Below, piece after piece: positions 8,572 through 17,910 of a DNA stretch of 64,000 nucleotides. The notes below the pieces were generated by a model, which worked only from the letters and a program-made list of their open reading frames with translations, made no database searches and had not been told where the DNA came from. This DNA is from an uncultured Eubacteriales bacterium (GTDB lineage Bacteria > Bacillota > Clostridia > Christensenellales > Aristaeellaceae). Made by a program: the position numbers and the translations under genes. Positions within the stretch are counted from its first letter, which is position 1. Each line of letters starts with the position of its first letter. The stretch is from contig CADCHI010000002.1 in the NCBI GenBank assembly GCA_902801165.1, positions 1-64,000 on the forward strand. The letters run 5' to 3'.

Positions 8572-8838
8572 ATGAACAGCAGATTGGATGAAACCAGGCA
8601 CTTCCGCATCCCGGCGGACGCGCCCGAATCGGCTGCCGAGATCATCGAACTGGTCTATCAGGCGCTGAAGGCCAAGGGGCACGACCCCATTATGCAGATG
8701 GTGGGCTATATCATCTCTGGTGATCCCACCTACATAACCAGCTACAACAACGCCCGGTCACTGATTCGCCGCCTCGAGCGCGATGAGCTCCTGGAGGAGT
8801 TCGTGCGCTTCTATATCGTCGAGCACGATAAAACCTGA
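8572..8838 (+). CDS. ireB: IreB family regulatory phosphoprotein (YrzL, UPF0297)
   Basis: Protein of 88 residues, the standard size. It begins MNSRLDETRHFRI, matching the family N-terminus with a conserved DET segment whose threonines are phosphorylated by the PASTA kinase IreK in Enterococcus. The core GYIISGDPTYITSYNNAR is the family signature. IreB controls cephalosporin tolerance and envelope homeostasis in Enterococcus. A ribosome binding site (AAAGGCGG) precedes the ATG at 8572; the frame opens earlier but the promoter lies inside that extension. In most Bacillota ireB is directly followed by ruvX and DUF1292; here an oxidoreductase gene sits between. Confidence 0.93.
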   Translation: MNSRLDETRHFRIPADAPESAAEIIELVYQALKAKGHDPIMQMVGYIISGDPTYITSYNNARSLIRRLERDELLEEFVRFYIVEHDKT

Positions 8839-8979
8839 GCATTCGCGCCACCGCTTGAGCAAGCAGCTGCCCCGGCAATAGCCGGACCCAAATAGACGAA
8901 CGCAAGGCGGCCCGGACCGCCGGATGCGCGGCGCTTCAAATCCAGGATTTGAACGTCGCGCTTTCTATATCTGAATGCC

Positions 8980-9927
8980 ATGCTGAAAACCACGGTACTG
9001 GGCCGATCCGGCCTGAAGGTCTCCCGGCTGTGCTTCGGCACGCTGACCATGTCCCCCCTGCAGCGCGACCTTCCGCCCGAGGAGGGTGCCCGGCTGCTGG
9101 TGCACGCCTACGAGAAGGGCGTTCGCTTTCTGGACACCGCCGATCTCTACGGCACCTATCCCCATATCAAGCTGGCCCTGAAGGACGCGCCGGATTACGT
9201 GATCAGCACCAAGGCCTACTGCTACGACCGGGAGACGGCGCAGGCCGCCCTGGAGCGGGCCTTTCGCGGCACCGGCCGGGACTACATCGACCTGTTCATG
9301 CTGCACGAGCAGGAGTCCCTCTACACCCTGCGCGGTCATGAGGAGGCGCTGGTCTACCTGGACGAGCAGCGCCGCGCCGGGCATATCGGCGCCGTGGGCG
9401 TCAGCACCCACTTCGTTGCCTGCGTGAAGGCCGCGCCCCGCTTTCCGATGATCGACGTGATCCACCCGCTGATCAACGCCGCCGGCATCGGCATCCAGGA
9501 CGGCACCCGTGAGGACATGGAGGCCGCCATCGCCGCCGCCAGGGAGCGCGGCATCGGCATCTTCGCCATGAAGCCGCTGGGCGGCGGGCATTTGATCTCC
9601 GGCAATGCCGGCGCGCTGGACTACGCCGTGAACAGCCCGTTGCTGGATTCCGTGGCCGTGGGCATGCAGACCTTCGAGGAGATCGACGCCAACGTCGCCG
9701 CCTTTGAAGGCGCGGAGGACGCCGCCCAAAGGCTGGACGCCCTGCGGAACCGGGAGCGCAGGATCATGGTGCACGACTGGTGCGAGGGCTGCGGCCGATG
9801 CCGCGACCGCTGCCGCCAGCACGCCATCGAGATCGTCGACGGTCGCGCGACGATCGACCCGGCGAAGTGCGTGTTCTGCGGCTACTGCGCCCGGGTATGC
9901 CCCCAATTCTGCATCAAGGTGGTTTAG
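8980..9927 (+). CDS. Aldo/keto reductase with C-terminal 2[4Fe-4S] ferredoxin domain
   Basis: Protein of 315 residues. The N-terminal TIM barrel starts TTVLGRSGLKVSRLCFGT and holds the catalytic tetrad of the superfamily: Asp and Tyr in LDTADLYGTY, Lys in VISTKAYC and His in DLFMLHEQE. The C-terminus carries two ferredoxin cysteine motifs, CEGCGRCRDRC and CVFCGYCARVC, for two [4Fe-4S] clusters. Such fusions are common in anaerobes and presumably couple NAD(P)H-dependent carbonyl reduction to iron-sulfur electron transfer; the substrate is unknown. The ATG has no clear ribosome binding site. Its stop codon is 1 base before ruvX, so the two are translationally linked. Confidence 0.9.
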   Translation: MLKTTVLGRSGLKVSRLCFGTLTMSPLQRDLPPEEGARLLVHAYEKGVRFLDTADLYGTYPHIKLALKDAPDYVISTKAYCYDRETAQAALERAFRGTGRDYIDLFMLHEQESLYTLRGHEEALVYLDEQRRAGHIGAVGVSTHFVACVKAAPRFPMIDVIHPLINAAGIGIQDGTREDMEAAIAAARERGIGIFAMKPLGGGHLISGNAGALDYAVNSPLLDSVAVGMQTFEEIDANVAAFEGAEDAAQRLDALRNRERRIMVHDWCEGCGRCRDRCRQHAIEIVDGRATIDPAKCVFCGYCARVCPQFCIKVV

Positions 9928-9928
9928 C

Positions 9929-10690
9929 ATGCGCGTTATCTGTCTGGACATCGGCGAGAAGCGGATCGGCGTAGCTGTCTCCGACGCGCTGGATCTGACG
10001 GCCCAGGGGCTCGAAACCATCTGGACCAAGGGCTTTGAGCGGGACGCCGCCCGGGTACTGGAACTCTGCCGGCAGTACGAGACCGAACGGGTGCTCTGCG
10101 GCCTGCCCCTGAACATGGACGGCAGCGCGGGCTTCCAGGCGGAGCGCATCCGCGCCTTTGCCGCCAGGCTCGAGGAGGCCGGTCTGAAGGTCCGCTTTCA
10201 GGACGAGCGCATGACCACCAAGCTGGCCCGGGACGTGCTGATCCAGGGCAACGTGCGCCGGGAAAAGCGCAAGGACGTCATCGACAAGCTGGCCGCCACC
10301 TTTATCCTCCAATCCTTTCTGGATTCGGGCGGGTGGCGCGAGGCTGATGAGCATAAGAAAATCTATTTAAGGGGAGTTTGGCACATGACTGAGAATATGG
10401 GCAGCGAATTCGACATGGAGCGCGAGGACATCGTCACCCTGGAGGACGAGGACGGCAACGAGGTGCGCTTTGAGCACCTGATGACTCTGGAGCACAACGG
10501 CGGCATCTACATCTGCCTGGTGCCGGTGGATCCGATGGAGGACGTGGCCGAGGACGAGCTGGTGATCATGCGCATCGAGCAGACCGAGGACGGCCAGGAC
10601 GTGTACGTGACCATCGACGACGAGGACGAGCTGAACGGCGTATTCGAGAAGTACCTGGAGATCGCCGAGGCGGACGAGGACGAGGAATAA
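9929..10690 (+). CDS. ruvX: Putative Holliday junction resolvase RuvX (YqgF), reading through into DUF1292
   Basis: The RuvX part (about residues 1-140) has the RNase H-like fold signature MRVICLDIGEKRIGVAVSD, then CGLPLNMDGS, FQDERMTT and the final RKDVIDKLAATFILQSFLD. RuvX/YqgF is linked to rRNA 5'-end processing and junction resolution. There is no stop codon after this domain: the frame continues for about 12 residues into the DUF1292 protein, so one 253-residue fusion is possible. In most Bacillota the two are separate genes. TGA triplets just after the RuvX domain lie in the neighbouring phase, which fits loss of a stop by a small indel. A ribosome binding site before the DUF1292 ATG is kept. 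Confidence 0.85.
   Translation: MRVICLDIGEKRIGVAVSDALDLTAQGLETIWTKGFERDAARVLELCRQYETERVLCGLPLNMDGSAGFQAERIRAFAARLEEAGLKVRFQDERMTTKLARDVLIQGNVRREKRKDVIDKLAATFILQSFLDSGGWREADEHKKIYLRGVWHMTENMGSEFDMEREDIVTLEDEDGNEVRFEHLMTLEHNGGIYICLVPVDPMEDVAEDELVIMRIEQTEDGQDVYVTIDDEDELNGVFEKYLEIAEADEDEE
10385..10690 (+). CDS. DUF1292 domain protein (YrzB-like), internal start within the ruvX frame
   Basis: The last 101 residues of the ruvX frame form a complete DUF1292 protein: MTENMGSEFDMEREDIVTLE at the start, FEHLMTLEHNGGIYICLVPV in the core and an acidic tail (EADEDEE). AGGGGAG lies 8 bases before the ATG at 10385, so it can be made separately even though it is also in frame with ruvX. The ireB-ruvX-DUF1292 order is conserved in Bacillota, but the function of DUF1292 is unknown. 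This entry is an alternative product of the same frame, not an additional locus. Confidence 0.7.
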   Translation: MTENMGSEFDMEREDIVTLEDEDGNEVRFEHLMTLEHNGGIYICLVPVDPMEDVAEDELVIMRIEQTEDGQDVYVTIDDEDELNGVFEKYLEIAEADEDEE

Positions 10691-10705
10691 CACTGGACAT
10701 TTCAA

Positions 10706-10738
10706 GGGGGTGCCTTAAGCAAGGCATCCCCTTCTTCG
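10706..10738 (+). terminator. Intrinsic terminator of the ireB operon
   Basis: An 11-bp stem (GGGGGTGCCTT/AAGGCATCCCC, one G-T pair) with a 4-base loop is followed by TTCTTCG, 15 bases after the stop codon. Confidence 0.8.
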
Positions 10739-10756
10739 TATATCTATCTTATTCGC

Positions 10757-10788
10757 ATAAAAGGGGCTGTCCCTGAACGGGACAGCCC
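10757..10788 (-). terminator. Intrinsic terminator of rnpB
   Basis: On the minus strand GGGCTGTCCC, a 5-base loop, GGGACAGCCC and then CTTTTATG lie just after the RNase P RNA 3' end. It is convergent with the ireB operon terminator. Confidence 0.8.
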
Positions 10789-10802
10789 ATATGATTCATT
10801 GT

Positions 10803-11242
10803 GAGCGGCGTCTGTAAGCCGAGTTCTGTATTGGACGATCATCTATCTGGGCCTGCAGTTGCCAGCAGGCTCAAGCGATTACCCGGAAGCGCGACGGGCC
10901 GCCGCTGAGGCAAGGCCCCGAAGGGCTTCGATTCGCCTTGCGGTGAACGGGCCAGACAATCCGAGGATTGCAGACCCCCTCATGCTTCCCTATCAATCTT
11001 GCACCAGGTGGGGTTTACAGAGCGGACAAGTCGCCATGCCGCTGGTGAGCTCTTACCTCGCCTTTCCACCCTTGCGTCCCCGTGGGGAGGCTGCCCGCCC
11101 GAAGGCGGACCGCCCTTTACGCGGTATATCTCTGTTGCACTTTCCTTGAAGTCACCTTCACCGGCAGTTAACCGGCACCCTGCCCTGTGGTGCTCGGACT
11201 TTCCTCAAGCGCTCGCGCGCCTGCGATCGTCTGGCGTCCTCA
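10803..11242 (-). ncRNA. rnpB: RNase P RNA
   Basis: Catalytic RNA for tRNA 5' maturation. The minus strand shows the hallmark segments of bacterial RNase P RNA: GAGGAAAGTCCGAGCACC near the 5' end (P4/J-region), GCAACAGAGATATACCGC in the middle, and ACAGAACTCGGCTTACAG at the 3' end, whose complement closes P4. The outer ends are set by a short P1-like pairing (GTGAG with CTCAC) and may be off by about 10 bases. It follows the zinc-ribbon gene by fewer than 30 bases, as in other Clostridia, and is followed by an intrinsic terminator. Confidence 0.92.
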
Positions 11243-11269
11243 CAACAATCACCGTCGATCAGGCGGGGC

Positions 11270-11980
11270 TCATTCCCCCGCGTCGTAGAGTATGCGGCCG
11301 CAGTTGTCGCACTCGACGATCTGCTCGCCGCTGCGAATGTCCAGCAGCGTGGCGCTGGGCAGTGACATGAAGCAGCCGCTGCATTGGCCGTTGATCAGCT
11401 TCGCCATGGGCGGCGTGCAGTGCTGCTTGATGCTGCGGTACTTCGCCAACAGCTTCGGGTCGATCTTCTTCGCCTCTTTCTCGGTATTGGCGCGCATCTG
11501 CTGCAGCTTCTCGGTGTCCGCCTTGAACTCCTTGTCGTATTCCACCTTCAGCTGGTCGAACTCGACCTTGGTCTTGGCAGCGCGCACGCGGATCTCCTTC
11601 TGCTGGCGATCCTTCGTATCCGCGTCCTTGCGCATCTTCTGCAGCTCGTGCTCATAGCGGCTCAGGGAGTCCAGCAGCTTGGTGACTGCCTCGGACTGCT
11701 TCTGGGCCTCCTCCACGGTGGCGGGCGGGTTGTCGTTGATCTCCTGGCTCAGCGCCTCCAGCACCTTCTCAAGGCGGGCGGCCTCGTCCTTGACGGCCTC
11801 AAGGCGGTCCTGCATCACGGCGACGTCGCTTTCGAGCTTCTTCATGTTCGCCTGCTGGTCCTTCAGAAAATCGCGCTGCTTGATCAGCTTCTGGCGATTC
11901 GCGGACTGGCGCATCCTGCTCTCAAAACCGTCGGCCTCCATGTCAACCTGCATGAACTGCCAAAGGGAATCCAACTGCAT
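11270..11980 (-). CDS. Coiled-coil protein with C4-type zinc ribbon
   Basis: Protein of 236 residues. Residues 1 to about 170 are a long, charged coiled coil rich in K, E, Q and R. The C-terminus is a zinc ribbon of the zf-RING_7/DUF164 type: GQCSGCFMSLP and VECDNCGRILY provide two CxxC knuckles. The role in bacteria is unclear; the gene is very often found next to nif3 and rnpB, as here. Start is the ATG at 11980, 9 bases after GGAGG; two earlier in-frame start codons lie over or before that site. The 18-base gap to nif3 indicates one operon. Confidence 0.88.
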   Translation of the reverse strand: MQLDSLWQFMQVDMEADGFESRMRQSANRQKLIKQRDFLKDQQANMKKLESDVAVMQDRLEAVKDEAARLEKVLEALSQEINDNPPATVEEAQKQSEAVTKLLDSLSRYEHELQKMRKDADTKDRQQKEIRVRAAKTKVEFDQLKVEYDKEFKADTEKLQQMRANTEKEAKKIDPKLLAKYRSIKQHCTPPMAKLINGQCSGCFMSLPSATLLDIRSGEQIVECDNCGRILYDAGE

Positions 11981-11998
11981 AACCTCAACCTCCATCAA

Positions 11999-12760
11999 TC
12001 AGAAAAACAATTCAGCTTCGCTCTTCAAGACGCATATATCATATTGTACAGCATCCGCGGCGATTTGTAAACCTCTGCAAAGGGCAGAAATTGCGGGATA
12101 TTCCGTGGCGGCGTGTCCGGCCTCCAGCACGCACAGCCCGTTGTCCTGGGCGTCCAGCGCCTTGTGATAGGCCATCTCGCCGGTCAGGTAGACGTCCGCG
12201 CCGTTCTCCAGCGCGATGCCGGCGTAGTCCTCTCCGGCGCCGGCGAGCACCGCGACGCGCTCGATTTTGCGCTTCGAATCGCCGTATCTTCTTATCGGTC
12301 CGCCCAGCGCGGCCTCCGCAAAGTCAGCAAAAGTACCGAAGTCGGTTTGTTTTGAGCTGCCCATGCGCATGCCGCTCTCCAGCGCGCGGACATCTGTCAG
12401 CCCGAGCGTCGCCGCAAGGGCGTCATTCACCCCCGGAGAAGCGTTGTCATAGTTCGTATGCGCCGCGATCATCGCGATACCAGACCGCACCAGCGCGCAC
12501 AGCATGCGGCCCTCCCCATCCGTCTCCCGCAGGTTTTTCCTGCCGCGAAACAGTATGGGATGATGGGTGACGATCAGCTGAGCGCCTTTGCGCTCCGCTT
12601 CCTCGATCACCGCGAGGCTCATGTCCAGGGCGCACAGCACCCGGTCGACCTTCGCGTCGGGCCGGCCGGCGAGCAGCCCCACGTTGTCCCAGGGCTCTGC
12701 CAGCTCAAAGGGAGCGATGCCGTTCACGAGCTCCAGCACCTGTTCTACCGTAGCAGACAC
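11999..12760 (-). CDS. Nif3-like dinuclear metal centre protein
   Basis: Protein of 253 residues of the NIF3/YqfO/YbgI family, which forms hexameric rings with a dinuclear metal site. Ligand motifs are visible: AEPWDNVGLLAG, VTHHPILF (paired His), AAHTNYD, and the C-terminal GHAATEYPAI. Activity is unproven; a GTP cyclohydrolase I type 2 label exists for some members. The GTG at 12760 is chosen since AGGAGG is 8-9 bases upstream. It overlaps the last 16 bases of trmK, showing translational coupling in the dnaG-sigA-trmK-nif3 cluster. Confidence 0.92.
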   Translation of the reverse strand: MSATVEQVLELVNGIAPFELAEPWDNVGLLAGRPDAKVDRVLCALDMSLAVIEEAERKGAQLIVTHHPILFRGRKNLRETDGEGRMLCALVRSGIAMIAAHTNYDNASPGVNDALAATLGLTDVRALESGMRMGSSKQTDFGTFADFAEAALGGPIRRYGDSKRKIERVAVLAGAGEDYAGIALENGADVYLTGEMAYHKALDAQDNGLCVLEAGHAATEYPAISALCRGLQIAADAVQYDICVLKSEAELFF

Positions 12761-13439
12761 GCGAGCACCTCCTCCCAAATGGCCGCCTCCTGTTCCAGAG
12801 GCGCGATCTGTCCGTCGTCCCCGGAGGCCAGGGCCCCCGAAAGGGCCTTCTTCGCCACCCGTAGCCTGAACCGCGCGTAGGGCAGCAGCTCATCGGGCAT
12901 TCTTTCCAGCAGGATCGGACCGACAATCCGCTCTTTCAGACCGTAGTCGGCTTTTCCAGGCTCCGCGGCGATGATCACATAGCATCGCCTGCCATCCTGC
13001 ACCACCCGCTCGTCGACGATGGCGTAGCCGGTTTCACTCAGCGTTTCGCGCAGTTCCGGCGCGGCCACGTTCGGCTGGAGCACCAGGCGGGCCTTCCCCA
13101 GGCGCTCGCGTCCATTTCGGAGGATTTCCGCGATGGTCGAGCCACCCATGCCAGCGATCACCGTCGCCTGGACCGGCTCGTCGATGGCCAGCGCGCCGTC
13201 GCCGACGCGAAAGGCGACCCTGTCCTCCAGTCCCAAACGCCCGATCAATGCCCGGGCCTTGGCCAGGGAAGGCTCAGAAATGTCCGTCAACAGCGCCCTT
13301 TTGCACAGGCTGTTTTGCAGCATAAACGCGCCGAGCCTGCCATGGTCGCAGCCGATGTCGGCGTAGCAGTCGCACGTACCGACGAGGCGCGCCACCATGG
13401 ACAGGCGCGGATCCAACGCAATAGAGTTTCTATCGCCCA

Positions 13440-13440
<1 letters not shown>
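12745..13440 (-). CDS. trmK: tRNA (adenine(22)-N(1))-methyltransferase
   Basis: SAM-dependent class I methyltransferase of 231 residues that makes m1A22 in bacterial tRNAs. The sequence begins MGDRNSIALDPRLSMVARLV and has the SAM-binding motif YADIGCDHGRLG, the acidic LLTDISEPSL, the GDGALAI motif and the characteristic ATVIAGMGGSTIAEIL. Its ATG overlaps the sigA stop codon (ATGA), so it is translated with sigA. Length and position after sigA are as in Bacillus and Clostridia. Confidence 0.93.
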
Positions 13441-14534
<1,094 letters not shown>

Positions 14535-14557
14535 TCGGGGCCACTCCTTTCGACCGG

Positions 14558-16265
14558 TCAACCATCCAATTGCTTCATCAATGCGGCCAGCTTCTGGTAG
14601 AGCTCCGCCTTTTGCTCTGGCGGGGCGGTGGTGATCTGCTGTTTCAGCTGATCAATTCGCTGGCCAGCCCTTTGTTTTTGTATCGTTCGCAGGCAGTCCT
14701 CCGCCATTCTCGCCGCGCTCTCCCCGTCCGCCGGAAGGGGCGAATAGTTCAGCGCGCGCATGGCCGTCTCCCGCGCGGCATCGTCGCTCAGATTGTCTAT
14801 ATAGGCGGAGATGGGACTTCCGGAGATCAGGTGCTCCGCCAGCGCCTGATACTGCGGATTTGAGAAGGTCTGTCCCTCCAGCAGCTTCGCCGGGATCAGC
14901 CCCGCCGAGAGCATGGAGAGCAGCGCCTGCTCGGCCATTTCGATTTCAGACGGCGCTTCCTGCCGCTGCCTGGGCCTTCGGGGCGCCTGCGCCGGCTTCG
15001 CTGTCGCCGTTACGCCGATCTGCCGCAGCAGGATCTCCCGGTCGTAGCCCGTCTCGTTCACCAGCCGCCGCAGGTGGTTTTCCATCTCCACGGGGCTCTT
15101 TACCTGTTTGAGTATCGCGCAGCAACGCAGCGCGTACTGGGTCATGCCGTCCTGGGTGGAGACATCCAGACCGTCCCGGGCGCGGATCATCCGGTAGCTC
15201 GTGGAATCGTATTTGGGCAGCGCCTCGAAGCCGCTCAGCCCCCTGGCCTTCACGAAGTCGTCCGGGTCCATGCCTTCGGGATAGTCGATCACCTTGGCGG
15301 GAACGCCCTGCTGGTCGAAGATGTCCAGCGCCCGCAGCGCCGCCTTCTGGCCCGCGGCGTCTCCGTCGTAGCTGATCCAAACCTCCGGCGCGTACCGCTT
15401 CATCAGCCGCGCCTGTTCCTCGGTCAGCGCGGTGCCCAGCGTGGCCACCACGCCCTGCACGCCATGCTTGCGAAGGGACACGGTATCCATGTACCCCTCC
15501 ACCAGCACGAGCCTGCCAACAGCCCGCTCCTTGTGGGCGAAGTTCAGCGCGTAAAGGCCCAGCCGCTTGTTGAAAACCGGCGTCTCCGCCGTGTTGAGGT
15601 ACTTGGGCTGCGCACTGCCCATCGCGCGGCCACCGAAACCCAGCACCCGGCCTTGAGCGTTGATGATGGGAAACATCACCCGCCCCCGGAACATGTCGAA
15701 GTATCGGTTGTCCTTCCAGCAGCTCCGCTTCGAAGCCCTGCTCCTCCAAATGATGGAAAAGGCCGTCCCAGCCCTTTGGCGAAGCCCCGAGGCCGAAGCG
15801 GCGAATGTCGGAATCATTCAGTCCGCGCCCGTACAGGTAGTTCAGCGCCTCCGCGCCCTCGTCGGTCCACAACAGTCCATGGAAGTATCGGGCCGCAAGT
15901 CGGTTCGCTTCATACATGCGTTCGCGGTCGTCCCGGCTCGTCCGCGCTTCGCCGGGCGATGAGCTCCGCTCCGGGAGCTCCATGTGGGCACGATCCGCCA
16001 GGTAGCGTACCGCGTCCATGAACTCCATCCGCTCCATGTCCATGACGAAGTTGATCGCAGTGCCGCCTTTGTGACAGCCGAAGCAGTAGTAGAGCTGCGA
16101 TTCGCTGTCGACGCTGAAGGACGGCGTCTTTTCATTGTGGAACGGACAGCATCCCCAGAATCTCTTGCCTTTTTGCTTTAGGGGAACGTATTCGGAGACC
16201 ACTTCCTCAAGGCTGATCTTGGACCTGAGTTCCTCCAGCCATGCATCCGATAACCTACCGCTCAT
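14558..16265 (-). CDS. dnaG: DNA primase, frameshifted as sequenced
   Basis: Replication primase. The N-terminal frame (from ATG 16265, with GAGGAG upstream) has the CHC2 zinc domain ([24 protein letters not shown]) and reads correctly to GFEAELLE near 15710. The rest is in another phase, from [24 protein letters not shown] motifs [22 protein letters not shown] and [14 protein letters not shown], then the DnaB-interaction domain, to the stop at 14558. At the junction about 8-10 residues expected between the RNA polymerase-core segments are missing, so a short deletion with a net frame change is likely, not a single miscalled base. Because dnaG is essential, an assembly or sequencing fault is more probable than real inactivation. 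Confidence 0.85.
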
Positions 16266-16668
16266 TACACGCTCCTCTGTCGACTTTGGCCGCCCGCGCG
16301 GCCCGGCTTTGTGAGATGACAGTACATATTATTCGCCGGTTTTGCCGTTTTTCCTGCATTGCTTTTGCAAATTCCGTGAGAAAATACATGGTATACAACT
16401 CTATCGGAATCCATCTCTGGGAGGAAAGCGGTCGCCGGTATCCGGCGGTTTCGCCGCCGCGCGACTATCGATCATTATACTATATACAACGTCTGTACGA
16501 AAAAATCCTTTTTTTCATTTATTTTTAATATATACCCAAATTCCGTCCACATCCGACACGAACGCCCGCCGAAACGGCGCATAGTATACCCCGTCAGCGC
16601 CCGACGCTGCCCGACAGCGTGCGTTCCGGGCGCTTTCCCCCATTTCCAGACAATTCGGAGGTATTCAT
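16266..16668 (+). other. Intergenic region between dnaG and aspartokinase, AT-rich part included
   Basis: This divergent gap of 403 bases has no convincing gene. A TATAAT lies on the minus strand (16479-16474) without a good -35 and could serve dnaG; next to it (16446-16460) is a 5-bp GGCGG/CCGCC hairpin. The centre (about 16490-16545) is very AT-rich. A GGAG site just before 16669 belongs to the aspartokinase gene. I looked for a lysine riboswitch core and did not see one. Confidence 0.5.
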
Positions 16669-17817
16669 ATGTGCACCGTTGTTTGCAAGTTCGGCGGCAG
16701 CTCCACCGCCGACGCCAGCTGTTTCCGGGAGATTCGACGCATACTCGACCGCTCCCCAGCCCGGCGCTGCGTCGTGCTGTCCGCGCCGGGAATTGATGGA
16801 ATCGGAGGCGAGAAGGTCACTTCCCTGCTGCTGCGCCTTTGGCGCTGCCGTGGGGATTCCAGCGAATGCGCCCGGCTTGCCGGCGAGGTCGTAAGGCGCT
16901 TTCAGCGCATCGCGGAGGGCCTCGGCCTCCCGGACCCGACGCTACTTGTTCATGAGACCCTTCGCCGCGCCGCGGAGATCTCCGAAGCCCACCTCGTCAG
17001 CCGGGGCGAATGGCTCTGCGCGTCGCTGTTCTCCCAATACAGCGGCATCCCCATGATCGACGCTGAGCGTTTGGTCGCTTTCGATGGCCATGGCGCGCTG
17101 GACGCGGACGCAACGCTGGCCCGCTTCGGCGAAATCACTGCCCTCTACGGCCGCTTCGTGGTCCCGGGCTTCTACGGCGCGGATGGTTCCGGCCACATCC
17201 ACACCTTTCCTCGCAACGGCTCGGACATCACCGGGGCGCTGGCGGCGGCGGGCGTCGGAGCGGCGCTCTATGAGAACTGGACGGACGTACCCGGCCTGAT
17301 GACCGCCGACCCGGCGATCGTGCCCCAGGCGCGGCTCATTCCCCAGGTCAGCTATCGGCAGATGCGGCAGCTGGCCCGCGCGGGCGCAAGGGTACTCCAT
17401 CCCGCCTGCCTGGACCCTGTCGCCGCGGAGGGCATTCCCACACGGCTGCGCAGCTTCACCAGTCCCGATTGCTTCGGCACGTTGATAGACGACCGCTGCG
17501 GCGAAACGGTTCCGTGCCTCGCCGGAGAAGCGCGGGCGACTTTGCCGAGCGATTCTATTCACAGCGACACCGGACGCGATTTTGACGGCCAGGTCCTGGG
17601 CGCAGTTTCCGTGAACAGCTGTCGGCCAAGCGTCGACCCGGACTGCGCAGTGTCCCGCGTCGACGTGTTCGGGGTGCCGGAGTCCTGCGTGCGTCGGGCT
17701 GCGGAGCCCCTCGCGCCGCTTTGCGTCGCGCGGGACGTGGAAAGAATTTCCATCTATGTTCACAAAGATCACTACGCCAAATCGATGCGCGCGCTTCACC
17801 GGGCATTGATCGAATAG
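16669..17817 (+). CDS. Aspartate kinase (divergent, short regulatory region)
   Basis: Catalyses ATP-dependent phosphorylation of aspartate, the first step to lysine, DAP, threonine and methionine. Of 382 residues, the kinase domain shows KFGGSSTAD, HLVSRGEWLCASLFSQY, VVPGFYGADGSGHIHTFPRN and GSDITGALAA, then NWTDVPGLMTADPAIVP and ARVLHPACLDP. The C-terminal part after about residue 265 is short for two ACT domains, though SIYVHKDHY resembles an ACT strand near the end, so feedback control may differ. Start ATG follows a GGAGG 8 bases upstream. Neighbours are unrelated; lysA lies 39 kb away in this window. Confidence 0.85.
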   Translation: MCTVVCKFGGSSTADASCFREIRRILDRSPARRCVVLSAPGIDGIGGEKVTSLLLRLWRCRGDSSECARLAGEVVRRFQRIAEGLGLPDPTLLVHETLRRAAEISEAHLVSRGEWLCASLFSQYSGIPMIDAERLVAFDGHGALDADATLARFGEITALYGRFVVPGFYGADGSGHIHTFPRNGSDITGALAAAGVGAALYENWTDVPGLMTADPAIVPQARLIPQVSYRQMRQLARAGARVLHPACLDPVAAEGIPTRLRSFTSPDCFGTLIDDRCGETVPCLAGEARATLPSDSIHSDTGRDFDGQVLGAVSVNSCRPSVDPDCAVSRVDVFGVPESCVRRAAEPLAPLCVARDVERISIYVHKDHYAKSMRALHRALIE

Positions 17818-17847
17818 GGACGCACCCCTTGACAAGGGCAAAGGACC

Positions 17848-17875
17848 GCCCCGTCCGAAGCGATTCGGGCGGGGC
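17848..17875. terminator. GC-rich hairpin between aspartokinase and valS ends
   Basis: A 12-bp stem (GCCCCGTCCGAA/TTCGGGCGGGGC, one mismatch) with a 4-base loop stands between two convergent genes. No adjacent T-run is present on either side, so it is probably a bidirectional 3'-end hairpin with weak termination by itself. Confidence 0.5.
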
Positions 17876-17910
17876 AAAAATGATTATACTGTTTTGCGAT
17901 CAGAATTGCT

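Noticed and set aside
10803..11242. Plus-strand open frames (10859-11149, 10999-11370) taken as genes
   Set aside because: The sequence is RNase P RNA on the minus strand, with its conserved core segments and a terminator.
14946..15706. Long continuation of the dnaG N-terminal frame
   Set aside because: After the frameshift this frame gives Gly/Arg-rich nonsense, while the neighbouring phase gives clean primase sequence.
16266..16668. Lysine or other riboswitch before the aspartokinase gene
   Set aside because: No recognisable riboswitch core or terminator precedes the start codon.
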